From Tillus elongatus (Eukaryota > Arthropoda > Insecta > Coleoptera > Cleridae), in contig OZ023262.1 of assembly GCA_964006375.1 (NCBI GenBank), forward strand, positions 95,934,976-95,998,975: a DNA stretch of 64,000 nt, given 5' to 3'. Positions within the stretch are counted from its first letter, which is position 1, and the number at the start of each line of letters is the position of its first letter. Below the pieces are notes generated by a model. The model saw only the letters and a list, made by a program, of their open reading frames with translations. It made no database searches and was not told the origin of the DNA. Made by a program: the position numbers and the translations under genes. This document shows, in pieces, positions 13,765-26,279 of the stretch.

Positions 13765-14933
13765 GTTTTTATTTGTTATATATGTGTGTAATATTGTTAT
13801 TTTAAGTTATAATTTGTATGTTTAGTTATATTTAGTTATAAGTATTTGTGTTTATGTAAAAAAAAATGATTAAAATAATTGTTGGGCGTCTTCTGTTTAT
13901 GATAAAAGAAGTAACACATGGAGTAGCTAAACAAGTATATAGTATTGAATCCTATAATAGGAAATAAAGATGAAGTATATAAGTTAGATACAACCCAAAC
14001 TTCTTTTTTTTGTTAATAGTCCACCCTATATATTGTTTCATTTTCGAATTCCCCTTGTTTTGCCGATTCATCCAGTGCATAGTTGTTGGAATCTATACAA
14101 AGTCATTCAAAAGTTATGACCACTTTTCTAAAACATCAGAGGCACATTTGACAGTCTGTATCTTCATTAATATGTCAGCATGCAATACTCTATCATTACA
14201 AAAATCTGAAAAAGTGTTCTTCCTTTAACTTCAATCAATACAGAAAGAATTCCTTGCAAACAGTATACAGAGTCAGTAAAAACACTGGAGTCAAGTTTTC
14301 TCGATAAATTCAATTCCCACAGGGTGTTTCATTTGAATTATAATATACATACTATAATCAATTTCGATACATCAGCAAATGTTCTATCAGTTTAATGAAG
14401 TATTCTGTATGCCTAAAACCAGGATTAACTGAGATATTGGGTGTCTTTTAAAAAAAAGGTACATCTATACACAGGAACGAATTAGTGTATTATTTTTGAA
14501 ACACCTGTATAAAGTTTCCTGTCTAGGCTCCTCTGGGTTTGATTATTACTCGTCTGTTGGGGCATATGAAGAATTCTATTAGGATTTACGGTCACTACTC
14601 CTCAAAAGCTAGTACTTATTCCGACCTCATTTTATTCAGAAAACTTACAAATATGGTTTCAACTCGAACATATTCCTTAAAGAATATATTGGTACCAATA
14701 TACAAAAGCATGGAGAAAATATATTCGTAAATAAAAATAATAAGTAGAAAAGAACATTTTAATGGAAAAATTTAACAAGTATAAATTAAAGACTATTTGA
14801 TTTATTGATATTGAGATAAAACTTAAACCTGAAATTATAATGTATCAAATCAAAGAAAATTATGATAAAAATGATATAACAACTATGTAAAAACAGGAAA
14901 AACTAGTTAATTAAGTGTTTGAGGTGACCACCA

Positions 14934-17775
14934 TTTATTTATTTATTTATTTATTTATTTACTACAAATACTCAACGGAATTATCCCAAATTAAGAGTAT
15001 GAATACAATACATATCATACACTATAAAAATTAACATAGTAAAGTTCTACTAATTACCAAGCAGCGATGCAACATGTCTCATCTCAGACTCACCACAACA
15101 CAATATGTCTATTGACTGATGCACGTTGTTATAAATGGAGCACGATCTGTAAATCGGTGAGTTAAGCCTAACATTGGTCCTAGGTGGCGGTAGATAAAAG
15201 AAGTCGTGTCTTCTAGAGTTGACTCTATGGGGTGTGAAAAAGCAGAGTGCGCAACAGTTCAGGACAGACGATCCTACTGTGCAGTAAATTATGTATTAGG
15301 GAGAGAGCAGAGTAAACACGCCTAGCCTGCAGAGACTCCAATGAGAACCTCGACAGTAAATCGGCCTGTGGTGTACCGGTAGCGGGATACACCCGATCCG
15401 CTCTGTATGCAAGGAACTTTACAAATCTCCGTTGGACACCCTCAAGAGCCCCTATATGGACGTCATACAGAGGAGACCAGACCACACAGACATATTTCAG
15501 ATGCGGCCGCACATAGGCACAGAACAGGAGCCTCAAGGTGTCTGCATTATGAAACGAACCGGAATTGCGAATAAGAAATCCGAGTGTCTTCGATGCCCTA
15601 GCAATAGCATGTTCACAGTTCTCCACGAATGAGAGTTTCGAGTCAAAGACGACACCCAAGTCTTTAAAGGTTGCAGGTCTTAGAAGAGGCTGTCCATCCA
15701 TGGAGTATGGGAACTCGATTACACGGCGGTTGAGCGTATAAGATTTTTACAACACATTTTTTAATATTCAGTGGGAGGTTGGTTATAGAGCACCAGTGTT
15801 GAACTCTACGCAAACATCTCTTAAGCACTGAACAATCGCAGATACCAGCAACGGATGAGAAGATTTTTACATCATCCGCATACAGAAGATGGGGTAATTC
15901 GATAACATCCGAAATATCGTTGATAAACAGATTGAACAGCAAGGGTCCCAGAACAGATCCCTGAGGAACACCTGAATCAGCCAAGACCTCCACGGACTGA
16001 CACCCATGATAGTGGACAACACTAACTCGATCACGAAGATATGATTCCATAAACTTCAGCAAGTTCGGTGAGAAATCCATGTTATCCAGTTTCCTCAAAA
16101 TAATATCGTGATTTAATCTATCAAAGGCCCTGGAGAGGTCCAGGTAGATAACATCCATCTGCGACCCCTTGTCCATGGCAGCAGATATATATTCAGTTAT
16201 GCTGATTAAGTTAGTGGTCGCGGAGCGGCGCCTCACGAAGCCATGCTGAGCGCTGCTAATCACATTTTTTACCGCAAACGAAATTATCTCATGCAGGACA
16301 ATCTCGAACACTTTCGCAAAGTTGTCCATTATAGCAATTTGTCTATGGTTCTCAATCAACGTAGAATCACCTCTTTTTGGAACAGGTATTGACTTCGCCT
16401 TCTTCCAGGTGCTAGGAAATACAGAAGACCCCAGCGATATATTGAACAGTATAGTCAAGGGCTGAGCAAGTATGTGAGCACAATCCCTGACCAGAAAAGC
16501 TGGAATTTGGTCAGGGCCCGATGTGTGCTTCGGTTTGATCTTAAGCAACGCGCTTAAGACCTGTTCGTCCGAAACTCGTTTGATATCCAAGGCAGTCCCA
16601 CCACTGTAACAAGGAGCACAGCCCACTAAAACGCCGCCAGACGCATCCGAGAATGAGCCCTGAAAAAACTCAGCAAAGGTATTCACTGCATCTGCGTCGC
16701 TCGCAACAACCTCCCCCCTATATGAGAGTGTAGATTGACCAGATTGACCTTTTTTGAGGTTGGCATACCTCCAGAAGCTAGCCGGATCAACGCGGATATT
16801 TCTCTCCACCATCTCCTCATAAAGCGACTGTTTGGTTGCAGACAAGACCCTGACACGCCTTCTAAGTCCCCTGAATATCTCATAGTCCGCAGGATGATTT
16901 GAACGCTTAAAGCATTTCCAGGCCTGAAATTTTCTTCTTGTATAACTGATGAGTTCAGAGTCAAACCAGGGTGGATAGCGGCGGCGCACTCCTGAACATG
17001 TCATGGGTACGTAGAGGTCAATGATTGAGTATAACAAAGCATAGAACACGCGGCAGGCTTCGTCCACATTTGAGAACTGGGCAAGTGAAGTCCAGTCAAC
17101 TGAAGAGAGATGGTTATATTAACCAGGAAAGTTGGCTTTGCAAAAGGGGTATCGGAAGGATGTAGGTATGTTCACAGCGTGTTTGTTCACCGGACGTTCA
17201 ATTGTGAGTGTTATCTCAAGCGCGGGATGATGACCATCCTCGACCACCAATATGTCAGAAGCACCATGCACACAACCTCTCGCATTAGTGAAAACAAGGT
17301 CAAGAAGTCTGCCGTTGGTATTTCTGATTGCATTCAGTTGTTGCAATCGAAAAATGTCTTGCAATGAAAGAATGGTGCGCAATTTATTAGTAACTGGAGC
17401 TCCATCTATATAGGCAGCATATTCCGGAATATTGAAGTCGCCCAAGATTAATAACACGGAGTTCAAAAGAAATTCGCAGGCACACAAAGCATCAAGAAAC
17501 ACATTGAAAGCAAAAGCAGTGGTGTTGGGCACCAAATAGGTCAGAAAAACGAACAGTGGAGAATCGTTTATATATATCTTGACGCAAATAATATCTATCA
17601 GTGGTAGACTGATAAGATCCGCACTAGAGATGTCCACAAAATTTGCGTTATAGAGTGAACTGACGGCCAGTAGGATACCCCCACCTCGGCCAAGACCAGT
17701 TTGCTCAAATTTCCTGTCCGACCTGAAAATGGTATAACCACTTCCAAGTATTTCAGAGTTGCTCAGCACATAAGT
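14934..17775 (-). mobile_element. 5'-truncated jockey/CR1-type LINE
   Basis: The 3' end, at the low coordinate, is a (TAAA)n tail (14936-14961 read on the minus strand). The 5' end is lost within the endonuclease domain. It sits inside a transposase gene whose two halves flank it. A clear target duplication was not found. Confidence 0.8.
15052..17769 (-). pseudogene. LINE ORF2: partial APE endonuclease plus reverse transcriptase
   Basis: The protein nicks target DNA and copies its RNA there (target-primed reverse transcription). The endonuclease C-terminal half (17769-17119) shows LGDFNIP and DLVFTNARG. The RT (17067-15664) shows SGPDQIPA, HRQIAIM, IYLDLSRAFD, GVPQGSVLGP and LLYADDVKI, the last carrying the catalytic YADD. 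The tail (15701-15225) is the usual thumb/C-terminal region (KDLGVVFDSKLSF, YVRPHLKY). Breaks are a TAA at 17119-17121 in the same frame as the RT, a frameshift near 15745-15755, and another near 15235 before the likely natural stop at about 15052. The N-terminal endonuclease and ORF1 are missing. By overall look it belongs to the jockey/CR1 group. Confidence 0.85.
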
Positions 17776-19753
17776 TTAACCGAATTTCTAACGAATAGTT
17801 AGCGTCTCGTAATACACTTAAATTAATATTATCAAATACACCACGGATTCTGGCCTTCATATCTTCTTCTCTCGACGGATCTGTCTGATAAGCTAACTTT
17901 TTTACATAACCCCATAAAAAAAGACTATTTTTGTTAGACCAGATGACCTAGGCGGCCATGCATTCGACCTTCCTTTCCCAATTCAGCGTTCTGAAAAATG
18001 TTAGTTAAGAAAACCATAAATGTTAGCTGTATGATGAACTGAGGAACCATCATGCATACGTCGCATATGATCACGTATGCTAACAGGCAGTTGGTCTAAT
18101 AATGGTTCAAGGTCTTCTCTTAAAAACTAAAGATATCGCTATACAATGAGCTGTTCTTCAAAGAAATGCGGACCAATGACAAAATTTCCAATAATTTCAC
18201 CCCATGCATTAGGAAACCCCCTATTTTGACTAGTCGTGTAGTCGTGTGAGTAAAGTGAGGATTTCCAGTAGAATGTAAGTGAAAGTTATGTATGGTGACA
18301 TGTCCGTTCTTATGAAATGTTGCTTCATCAGTGAACAACACAAGGTTGAATAACCTTGTATCTCTTTGGATTTGTTGCTGTGTCCAGTGACAAAACGATA
18401 GTCGCCTTTGATGACCATCATTGTACAATTCTTGGATGAGTTGAATATGGTATGGATGAAATTTGTTTTTACGTAAAATTCGTAAAACAGAGGTCTTACT
18501 GATATTAATTTCCCTTGCTATTTTCTTGAGCTGATATGAGAGTCTTCTATCACTTTCAAATTTACTATCAACCCTTTCTCTTCGTTTAAAATAGGCTTGG
18601 TTCTCTCAGTCTTCTTGTATCCTGTGTTCCCCGTTTCGTCAAACAGCGCATCAGTCTTTCAAAAGCGCTTCTGTGTGGTTGTCTTCTATTAGGATATTTA
18701 TCATGATAGAATCTTTTTTTGTTTTTGTTACTTGTTGCCAACACATAAATCATATTAGTCATTTCTTGTCCAGAGAAATTCATTTTAGCGTCTTGTTTTA
18801 ATTCAAATATGAGAAAATAACTACTCTATTGTGTAAGGTAGTGGTTGACAAGTGATGGAAAACTTGACGTCAGTGTTTCTACTCACCCTGTATACTGTTT
18901 TCAAGGAATTCTTTATGTATTAATCGAAGTTGAAAGAAGAACACTCTTTTAGATTTTTGGCATGATATAGTCTTGCAAGCTGACATATGAATGAAGATAC
19001 AGACCGTCAAATGTGCCTCTGAAGTTTCCATAACTTTTGAACGACTCTGTAGACACTCCAACAACTATACGCTGGATCAATCGGCAAAACAAGAGGAAGT
19101 GAAGTTTGGTTTCTGTATCTAACTTATGCAATAGCCTGTATATGCAAAAATTATTTTAGTTTGTAGCTAACGTTGGAACCTGCAACTTTTGTTCCATTTT
19201 TGTTGTTGTTGAGTAATAAAAGAGATATTAAACTTGAACACACTGTTGGACCACTCTGTATGTTAAAAGCTTCAATCCTCACATAGTCACATTTATCTAT
19301 ACTTTATAATACCTTCAAAACCAATCAACAAAAATCGAGTGTTAAATATCTATTAATATGCATACATAATAAAAAAATCAGTACTGTGTTTTGGAACAAA
19401 GTTTCTGTAATGCTCGTAATTGATTCATGCTGCACCCAGAAAGCTACTGTGAGTAGGTAAATACTTGTGAGCTAGCCTCTAGCGACTCTATTAAAGTTTC
19501 TGCATTAAATTCTGTGTTTACTTGATAAAACTTTTTTTAGCTTTTAACCAGTATAAAACTACACACAGTCTGTTGGAAATTTGTAGCCAAAAAAGAACAT
19601 CAAACAATTTTTTCTGGTTAGGCGTTATTATTCATAAGCATTGTAAATGTTCCCTCGGCAAGGGATGTTTAAAATCCACAAAAAGATTTCGTCAAAATTA
19701 AAAACTCTTTCAGGGATTTTTTCGTAGCAAAGATTTGCTAATGAGTAAATCTG

Positions 19754-19756
<3 letters not shown>

Positions 19757-19840
<84 letters not shown>
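19757..19840. repeat. (TA)n microsatellite
   Basis: A TA array of about 84 bp. It is followed directly by the left member of an inverted repeat pair shared with 24797-24935. Confidence 0.95.
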
Positions 19841-19843
<3 letters not shown>

Positions 19844-19844
19844 G

Positions 19845-20000
19845 AGAGAAGAAACCTTCTTTCTTTTCATTTTACGATAAAAAATTATTCTTCATAATAG
19901 TTTTTGCTTCTTCTAAAACGGCTGAATCAATTCTCACCGTTTCAAATTTCCTTTGCGTCCCAGATAAAAATCAAGAAATAAGTCGATTAAGTTGAACATT
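19845..20000 (+). repeat. inverted repeat partner of 24797-24935
   Basis: The run ccgtttcaaatttcctttgc and the end aagtcgattaag are found inverted at 24797-24935. Both copies also adjoin a (TA)n array on their outer side. The pair encloses about 4.8 kb holding LINE debris and a mariner-type element. Confidence 0.6.
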
Positions 20001-20035
20001 TATTAAGTTAACATTACAACAATTCAACAAGAAAA

Positions 20036-20377
20036 AGCCTGGAGGCGGCAAGTGCGTTATGGTAGTGAATTTTCATAGAAATGATTTGGCATAAAATATT
20101 ATATTATAACTTTTTTTTTGTAACATAGAAATCTAAATTTTGGTGTATAGTTTAATTTTTATATTGTAAACCTACCTACCAAATTTGGTTATCATAGATT
20201 TTTTGAGATATTATAATTTTTTTTCGAATGAAAACTTAAAATTTTCCGGAAAGCCCCGTTCGATTTTCTTCCCTAACGAACTTGTTCAAGAAATTTACAA
20301 AACGAAGGTACATGCCAAATTTTATCAAAATCGGTCCATTATTTTTTAAGTTATCGGTGTGACACACACACACACAC
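20036..20377 (+). repeat. GCAGC-TIR repeat ending in (CA)n
   Basis: The terminal motif (ggcggcaagtgcgttatggt) is followed by D-like and B blocks. It ends at ttatcggtgtgacacacaca. The usual TA array is replaced by a short (CA)n tract, and the A block is missing. A LINE fragment follows directly. Confidence 0.6.
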
Positions 20378-20379
20378 AT

Positions 20380-21029
20380 CTTGTTGAAAGTAGCATCTAA
20401 ACTTTAGACCCTACTTTGTTTCTTCTCCACATCAATGACTTTCTCTCTAGCACATCCACCCCAGTTCACAGTTACGCGGACGACAGCACCCTCCACTCAA
20501 ATATACAATATTCTGAGCCTGTCTCTTTAGCCCAATTAGATGAGGGTCGCAGACTCATGGAGGGTTCTGTCTCTGTCGATCTCCAAAAAATATTAGACTG
20601 GGGAAGTAGAAATCTTTTAAAATTCAACTCCACCAAATCTCAGTATTGCTTTGTATCTCATAAGAGATAAACCAGCCCTAGACCCATCACAATGAACAAC
20701 CAAGTTATTCAAAGTAATGGGTCCTTTTCACTTGTTGGGATTTCTGGCCATCAAAATCTCAATTGGCACCAACATGTCACATCATTTACAGAAGCGGCTG
20801 CTAAGAAATTAGGTTTCCTCTTCTGGGCTCGCAAATACTTTTTACCAGCTAATCTCTATACCTTATATACTTCACAAATAAGGCCAAACCTCGAATACTG
20901 CTCCCACATCTTGGGCGCCGCTGCCGCTTATACACTCGCTATCCTGGACTCCATTCATATACGTCTCATCAGTGACTCCACCCTCATCCAAAGGCTGCCA
21001 TCCCTTGCCCACCGACGTGCCGTTGGTGA

Positions 21030-21065
<36 letters not shown>

Positions 21066-21375
21066 AGATATCTGCACGGGCACTGCTCAGGGGAGCCCTC
21101 TTCCATAGTTCCTCCCCCTGCTGCCCCCAACAGATCTACCAGGGGAACAGAGCGAATGCACCCTTTTACTGTCCAGGTCACCAGGCATAGAACATCTTGT
21201 TACGCCCGCTCTTTTGTCCCGAGGACTTCTAAGCTGTGGAACTCCTTGTCGGCAGATGATTTGCCTTCTCCTCCGAACCTCCAAGCCTTCAAGTCTAGAC
21301 TTAAAGTTGCCTCTTTCCTCTTTGTCGACACTAGTATTTAGGCTGTGAGACCTCGTGGTGTGTTGTTAAAAAAAA
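20380..21375 (+). pseudogene. jockey/CR1-type LINE reverse transcriptase, C-terminal fragment
   Basis: The fragment starts just before the catalytic box: FLLHINDFL, then HSYADDSTLH (YADD), then LLKFNSTKSQ. The thumb region (AAAKKLGFLFWARKYF, LYTSQIRPNLEYCSH) and a C-terminal VPRTSKLWNSLSADDLP block follow. A TAA at 20668-20670 lies in frame between the first two parts. A (CT)n expansion at 21032-21062 shifts the frame before the last part. The 5' side is lost, and the 3' side ends near a short A-run at about 21366. It is inactive. Confidence 0.8.
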
Positions 21376-21439
21376 AGACACGTATGCTGATTAAACGTAT
21401 TTAAAAAATATGGTACAATTATACCATGATAAGAAATTG

Positions 21440-22170
21440 CACATTAGACGTTAACTTTAGCCGAATGTTGTCGATTACGAGCGATTTGAAAATAGGGGTT
21501 GTGGTGGTTCCATTTTTTTCCTCAGGGCTCGTCCGCGGCCTTGCCGCCCCGATAGCACTGCAACCTTCGGTTGATTGTTCCATTACTTCACATGATTAGA
21601 TACAACAGTACCATTAGGTTGAGGATGTGGCTTCATCAGATAATACATTATCTCGATTAAAGTATTATTATCCATGATTTGAGCGCCCATCCACATGCAG
21701 AAATCCAAATGTTTTGCAGGATACCTGAGCTCTAAAGTATGATAAAAATTAGTTGGTATGGAAGAACTTCACCTTGTTTCAAGGTTCTTTGAATGCGCGT
21801 TTTACTTAGAAGTACCTAATTGATAGATCTTCCCCGACAAAAAAGTTTTGGATTATTTTGTGCCGAATCCATTACAATAAAAGTGGCAGCGTTATCTTTA
21901 TCGTGATCTACTTTGGTTTTCTTCGCATCTAATACAGAGCCAGTAGTTAAAAGTTCCTTTATAATTTTTTGAGCACCACATTTTGAGATGTAGATATCCG
22001 AAAACTTTTGAACACAATCTTTGATAACTCGGCGGGTGACTTTATCACATTTACCAGCACTGTGTCAAGTAAATTCGTTGCTCTTTCGATAACATTATCA
22101 CTAATTTTGACAGAATTTCATTTTGACTGTCAATTAAACGATTTTATTTCTATTGGATTGTTGTCATTAA
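21440..22170 (-). pseudogene. degraded mariner-type transposase fragment
   Basis: On the minus strand, broken frames give GSVLDAKKTK, then LLSKTRIQRTLK, then HLDFCMWMGAQIMDNNT, then LSDEATSST. This order matches the linker, second HTH and first catalytic Asp block of Tc1/mariner relatives in insects. No TIRs or complete catalytic triad could be found. The call rests on short motif similarity. Confidence 0.5.
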
Positions 22171-22805
22171 AACTTAATAAACAAAAGTCATGTTAACGGT
22201 AGTCACAAAAACGAAAAGTATTTTTTTTCATTATATACAGGCTGCACCTTAATTAATTGGACATTAGCTAAGGGATGATAGCTGGCACAAAAATCAAGCG
22301 ATTGGGCTCAACAAGCCTTAGTAAAATGTGTAATTTTTCTTAAAAGTATGTTTTAAAATATCTTGAAAGGGGATTAATATATTATTATGAAATGTAGCCT
22401 GGTACTATTAGGCATTATGCGTAATACGATGACGGTATCAATTTCACCACTGCCGTTTGGTGGCGCCACCGACAGGAACACGTTCATTAACATGGTCATA
22501 ATTTTTTGTCCACCCTGTGTGCACCTTTTCGAACAAAAATAAGGATATCCCATTTAGTTTTACACAAAAAAGGTATACCTTTTCGATGTCGAAAAAGTTG
22601 ACCGTTTTAAAAATAAACGTACTTTTTAAATGAAAACCACAAATATGTATTTACTTTATTGCTAAGTATGTAATGGTAGCAACTAGGATCTTGCTTACTA
22701 TAACTTGTCAAAATAGACTGACATTAAACAAGAATCTTTAATTGTCATTTTGTTTTTGTTATTTGCGTTAAAATACCTCGTCATAAAGATTTTTCAAATT
22801 CACAA

Positions 22806-24080
22806 ATGCGAGATATGATGTGTCTTTATGCTCAGGACAATTTTTGTTCGCACAGAGCAGCACAGCGCTATGTTGAGCTTTATCCTGATAGAAGGCAACC
22901 ACACCGTAAAACTTTTAACGCACTGAATGATACATCAGATGAAAGTGGGTTATTTCATCCCAAAAACAGATATGCAGGAAGACCAAGTATAATGGATGCT
23001 GATATGGAAAAGGAAATCATAGTTCGTGTTGTAGAAGACGTGGGAACCAGCACGAGACCGGTATAAGCAAATCTTCGGTGCCAAGAATCATATGCAAAGA
23101 AAAGATGCATTCGTATCATTTCATTCGAATTCAGCGGATTTTACCACAGGACTTAGCAAGAAGACTTCAATTTTGCCAGTTTATGAGAGAACGCTATTTA
23201 GAGGAGCCAATGTTCTACAAGAAAATTTTATTTACTGATGAAGCTTCATTCACCAGAAGAGATATGTTCAATTTGCGGTATAGCCATACTTATGCCATTG
23301 AAAACCCTCATGCTATCCGCGGACATAATTTTCAACATGAATTTTTAGTAAGAATTAGGTGTGGCATTCTTAGAAATTGTATTGTGGAACCATTTGAACT
23401 GCCACCTAGACTTAACAGGGCAACATATCTCTTCTTTTTGAGAAATAATTTACCGATCATTTTAGAAGATGTACCTTTAACTTTAAGGAATTACTCTTGG
23501 TTCATGCATGATGGTGCTCCAGCACATTACATCCGAGACGTGCGAAGTTATTCAGATGAAATTTACCCTCAAAAGTGGATTGGTGGAGGTAGTGTGCACC
23601 CATGGCCAGCAAGTCGTCCCGACTTAAGTCAAATAGATATTAACTTTTGGGGATATTTAAAGTTACTGGCCTGCAAAGATCAAATAAATAACCTCCAGCA
23701 ATTATGAGAAGAGATTGCACAGAGTGTTAATGATATCAGAGCTAGACAAAATAATTTTTTTAAAGTAAGAGATAATTTTAATAAACGAGTGAGAAAATGC
23801 ATTGATGGATTCTAGGGAGCCTAGTTTGCGTACATTTAAAGATATCTTTTTAAAATTCTAAAGTCGAGGTCTCCTCGTGGACGAATTTTTGTACGAAAAT
23901 TAGCTAAAAATTATGGACCGTTAAACCATAAACTTAACTAAAACTACTGCCAAAGCACCAGAGAGAAAATAACTAACCTGTTGCATATCAACCCTTTTTG
24001 TAAAAGTAAGAGATAATTTTAATAAACGAGTGAGAAAATGCATTGCCGTAAATGGTGAACTCTGTCCACACTTACTCTGA
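22806..24080 (+). pseudogene. DD41D mariner-type transposase, inactivated
   Basis: The enzyme would cut and paste the element at TA sites. The N-terminus (MRDMMCLYAQDNF, YPDRRQPHRKTF) is of the DUF4817 type. A likely original start lies about 35 bp upstream, where the codon is now ATA. The catalytic residues visible are D in ILFTDEASF, D in MHDGAPAHY and D in SQIDINFWG, the last two separated by 41 residues. Breaks are a stop and frameshift at about 23058-23066 and a stop at 23705-23707. A 198-bp repeat fragment (23805-24002) splits the C-terminal RVRKCI from AVNGELCPHLL and is flanked by 43-bp direct repeats. Confidence 0.8.
23805..24002 (+). repeat. internal fragment of a GCAGC-TIR repeat used as filler
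   Basis: This is the A-D part of the modular repeat, starting and ending mid-block with no terminal motifs (compare 26978-27177). It is flanked by exact 43-bp direct repeats of transposase sequence at 23762-23804 and 24003-24045. Confidence 0.75.
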
Positions 24081-24796
24081 TTTGTTGTTGTTTCGCTTCT
24101 AAAGTTGCAGTTTAATTTTAGATTAATTTAATTAAGTAGGCTAATGCAATTTGTAGGAATCTTTCCGATATCCATTTTGTTAGCTATTTCCTTTTAATTA
24201 GTAGTTTTATAGATGTTATTTTATTTTATGGCTTTGTTGAATTCTTAATAAAAAAATTTCTTTCGATAGCGTACATTTTATTGTGCTAAAAAGTATCTAC
24301 AACAGATACACATCCTTTGCACTAAGCTGGAAGCCTTCGAGAATATGCAATATTTGCGCATAATCGTTAACTTAATTTAATTGAAAAGGTACATTTATTT
24401 TTAAAACGGTCAACTTTTTCGACTTTAAAGAAGTATACCTTTCATGTGTGAAACTAATTGCGCTTTCTTTATTTTAGTTGGAAAATGTTCATACAGGCTG
24501 GACAAAAAACTATGACCATGTTAATGAACCAGTGATTCTGTAGGTGGCGCCACCAGGCGGCAGTGGTGAAATTGATACTGTCCTCGTATTACGCATCATG
24601 TCTAGTAATACCATGCCACATTTCATAATAATATATTGAACCACTTTCAAGATATTTGAAAAAATGGCTTTAAGAAAAATTATTTAAACACCCTGTAAAA
24701 CGAAAACGGGTAACATTTTACTAAGGCATGTTGAGCCCAATTGCTTTATTTTTGTGCTAACTATCACCCCTCGGCTAGTGTCCAATTAATTATAAC

Positions 24797-24935
24797 TAAA
24801 TCGACTTATTCCTCGATGTTTCTCTGGAACGGAAAGGAAATTTGAAACAGTGAGAACTGATTGAGCCATTTTAGAACAAGTAGAAACTATTGTGACGAAT
24901 CCATTTTTTCTCTTTTACTCGTAAAATAAAATAAG
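24797..24935 (-). repeat. inverted repeat partner of 19845-20000
   Basis: It reads aaatcgacttattcctcgat ... aggaaatttgaaac ..., the reverse complement of the 19.9-kb copy with about 15-20% differences by eye. It replaces the terminal bases of the adjoining mariner TIR. Confidence 0.6.
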
Positions 24936-24967
24936 AATGTTTCACATACCGGCAACCCCATCCGAAG

Positions 24968-25340
<373 letters not shown>

Positions 25341-26279
25341 TGTAAGAAATGATTATGATTATTGTGCAAGTTTTGTATACTTACACCAAGTTTGTTCTAG
25401 TTTTCGAAAACCCAATCGTGACAACACTTGTATATTTTGTATAAATTATTCAAGTTACAGCTCGCAGACAATGATTAAAATGACGCTATTTTATACTTGA
25501 TTCTGAATTTGGTATCTGCTGTAAACATTTTTAAGTGACAAATTAAGATGAATTGTAAAATTGAAAGAAACTTTTAACAAAGAAATTTTTCTCGGATATA
25601 TTTATGTGTGAGAGAGACGCAGCAAGGAAAAATAAGAATTTTGCGTATTCCCAGAGAACTCTTGTGTTTTCCAGTATGCATAATGACCTGTTTGTCAGCT
25701 GTCTCAGGTTGGGAAAGTACACAGAATTTCACACGCACTTTTCAAGCGAAAACATCCTGATATATTTCCCCGAGCACAGTTAGAGCTTTTGTTATGGATG
25801 ATATGTTAAAAGATTTGAATCTGACATGAAAACAATCCTCCCCATCTTGGCCTGATGAATACGAAATATACTCGCTGCGTGTTTATGCAAGTCTTGGCAG
25901 AATTAGATTCAGCGCGTAATTAAAGGAAACACTAACACCAGTAAAATGACATGACGTAATTTGAATACTAATGGTCTGAATTAACTGGTGTTCTTGAATG
26001 AGGTTAGTCTGTCAGAAGCAGAACTTTGTATTATGTATGATGAACTATACATAATGGTGGCTTATCGGCGCACATATAGGGTTTTGACAAAATAGGTACT
26101 TCATTTCCTAACACCTATCTAGTACCTTAATGTTATATTTCGGCCATTATGATCTTAAAATAATATATTATGAGAACCTAAGCTACTGACAAGATTAAGT
26201 GGCAAGCAAGGTAATAACTAACGGATTAGTCTTTATAATAAATAAATGGATTATAGGTTGTTAGTAACCCAAGTAAAAA
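25341..26279. other. no recognisable gene
   Basis: No modular repeat blocks, transposon motifs or long open frames are seen. Composition is slightly less AT-rich than the surroundings around 25600-25950. Confidence 0.4.

Larger units (their letters stand above)
14903..18783 (-). pseudogene. mariner-type transposase with DUF4817-like N-terminus, split by a LINE
   Basis: The N-terminus (18783 downward) reads MNFSGQEMTNMIYVLATSN, then YPNRRQPHRSAFERL, as in the HTH region of this insect transposase group. The catalytic region contains LVLFTDEATFHKNG (first Asp) and, in another frame near 17945-18000, a WEGRSNAWPPRSS block. The C-terminal MKARIRGVFDNINLSVLRD reaches 17776. There a LINE interrupts it, and the expected final GGHLKHLIN plus stop appears on the far side of the LINE (14903-14935). 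It has several frameshifts and is inactive. Confidence 0.75.
22236..24796 (+). mobile_element. mariner-type element with >400-bp TIRs (DD41D group)
   Basis: The left TIR (22236-about 22635) starts TACAGGCTGCACC. The right TIR (about 24385-24796) is its inverted copy but lacks the last roughly 14 terminal bases; the sequence switches to an unrelated repeat at 24797. A decayed transposase gene lies between. The right-end truncation means this copy cannot be complete. Confidence 0.75.

Noticed and set aside
15432..15632. Plus-strand frames opposite the LINE (also 17110-17367)
   Set aside because: Antisense to reverse transcriptase/endonuclease sequence; no motif of their own.
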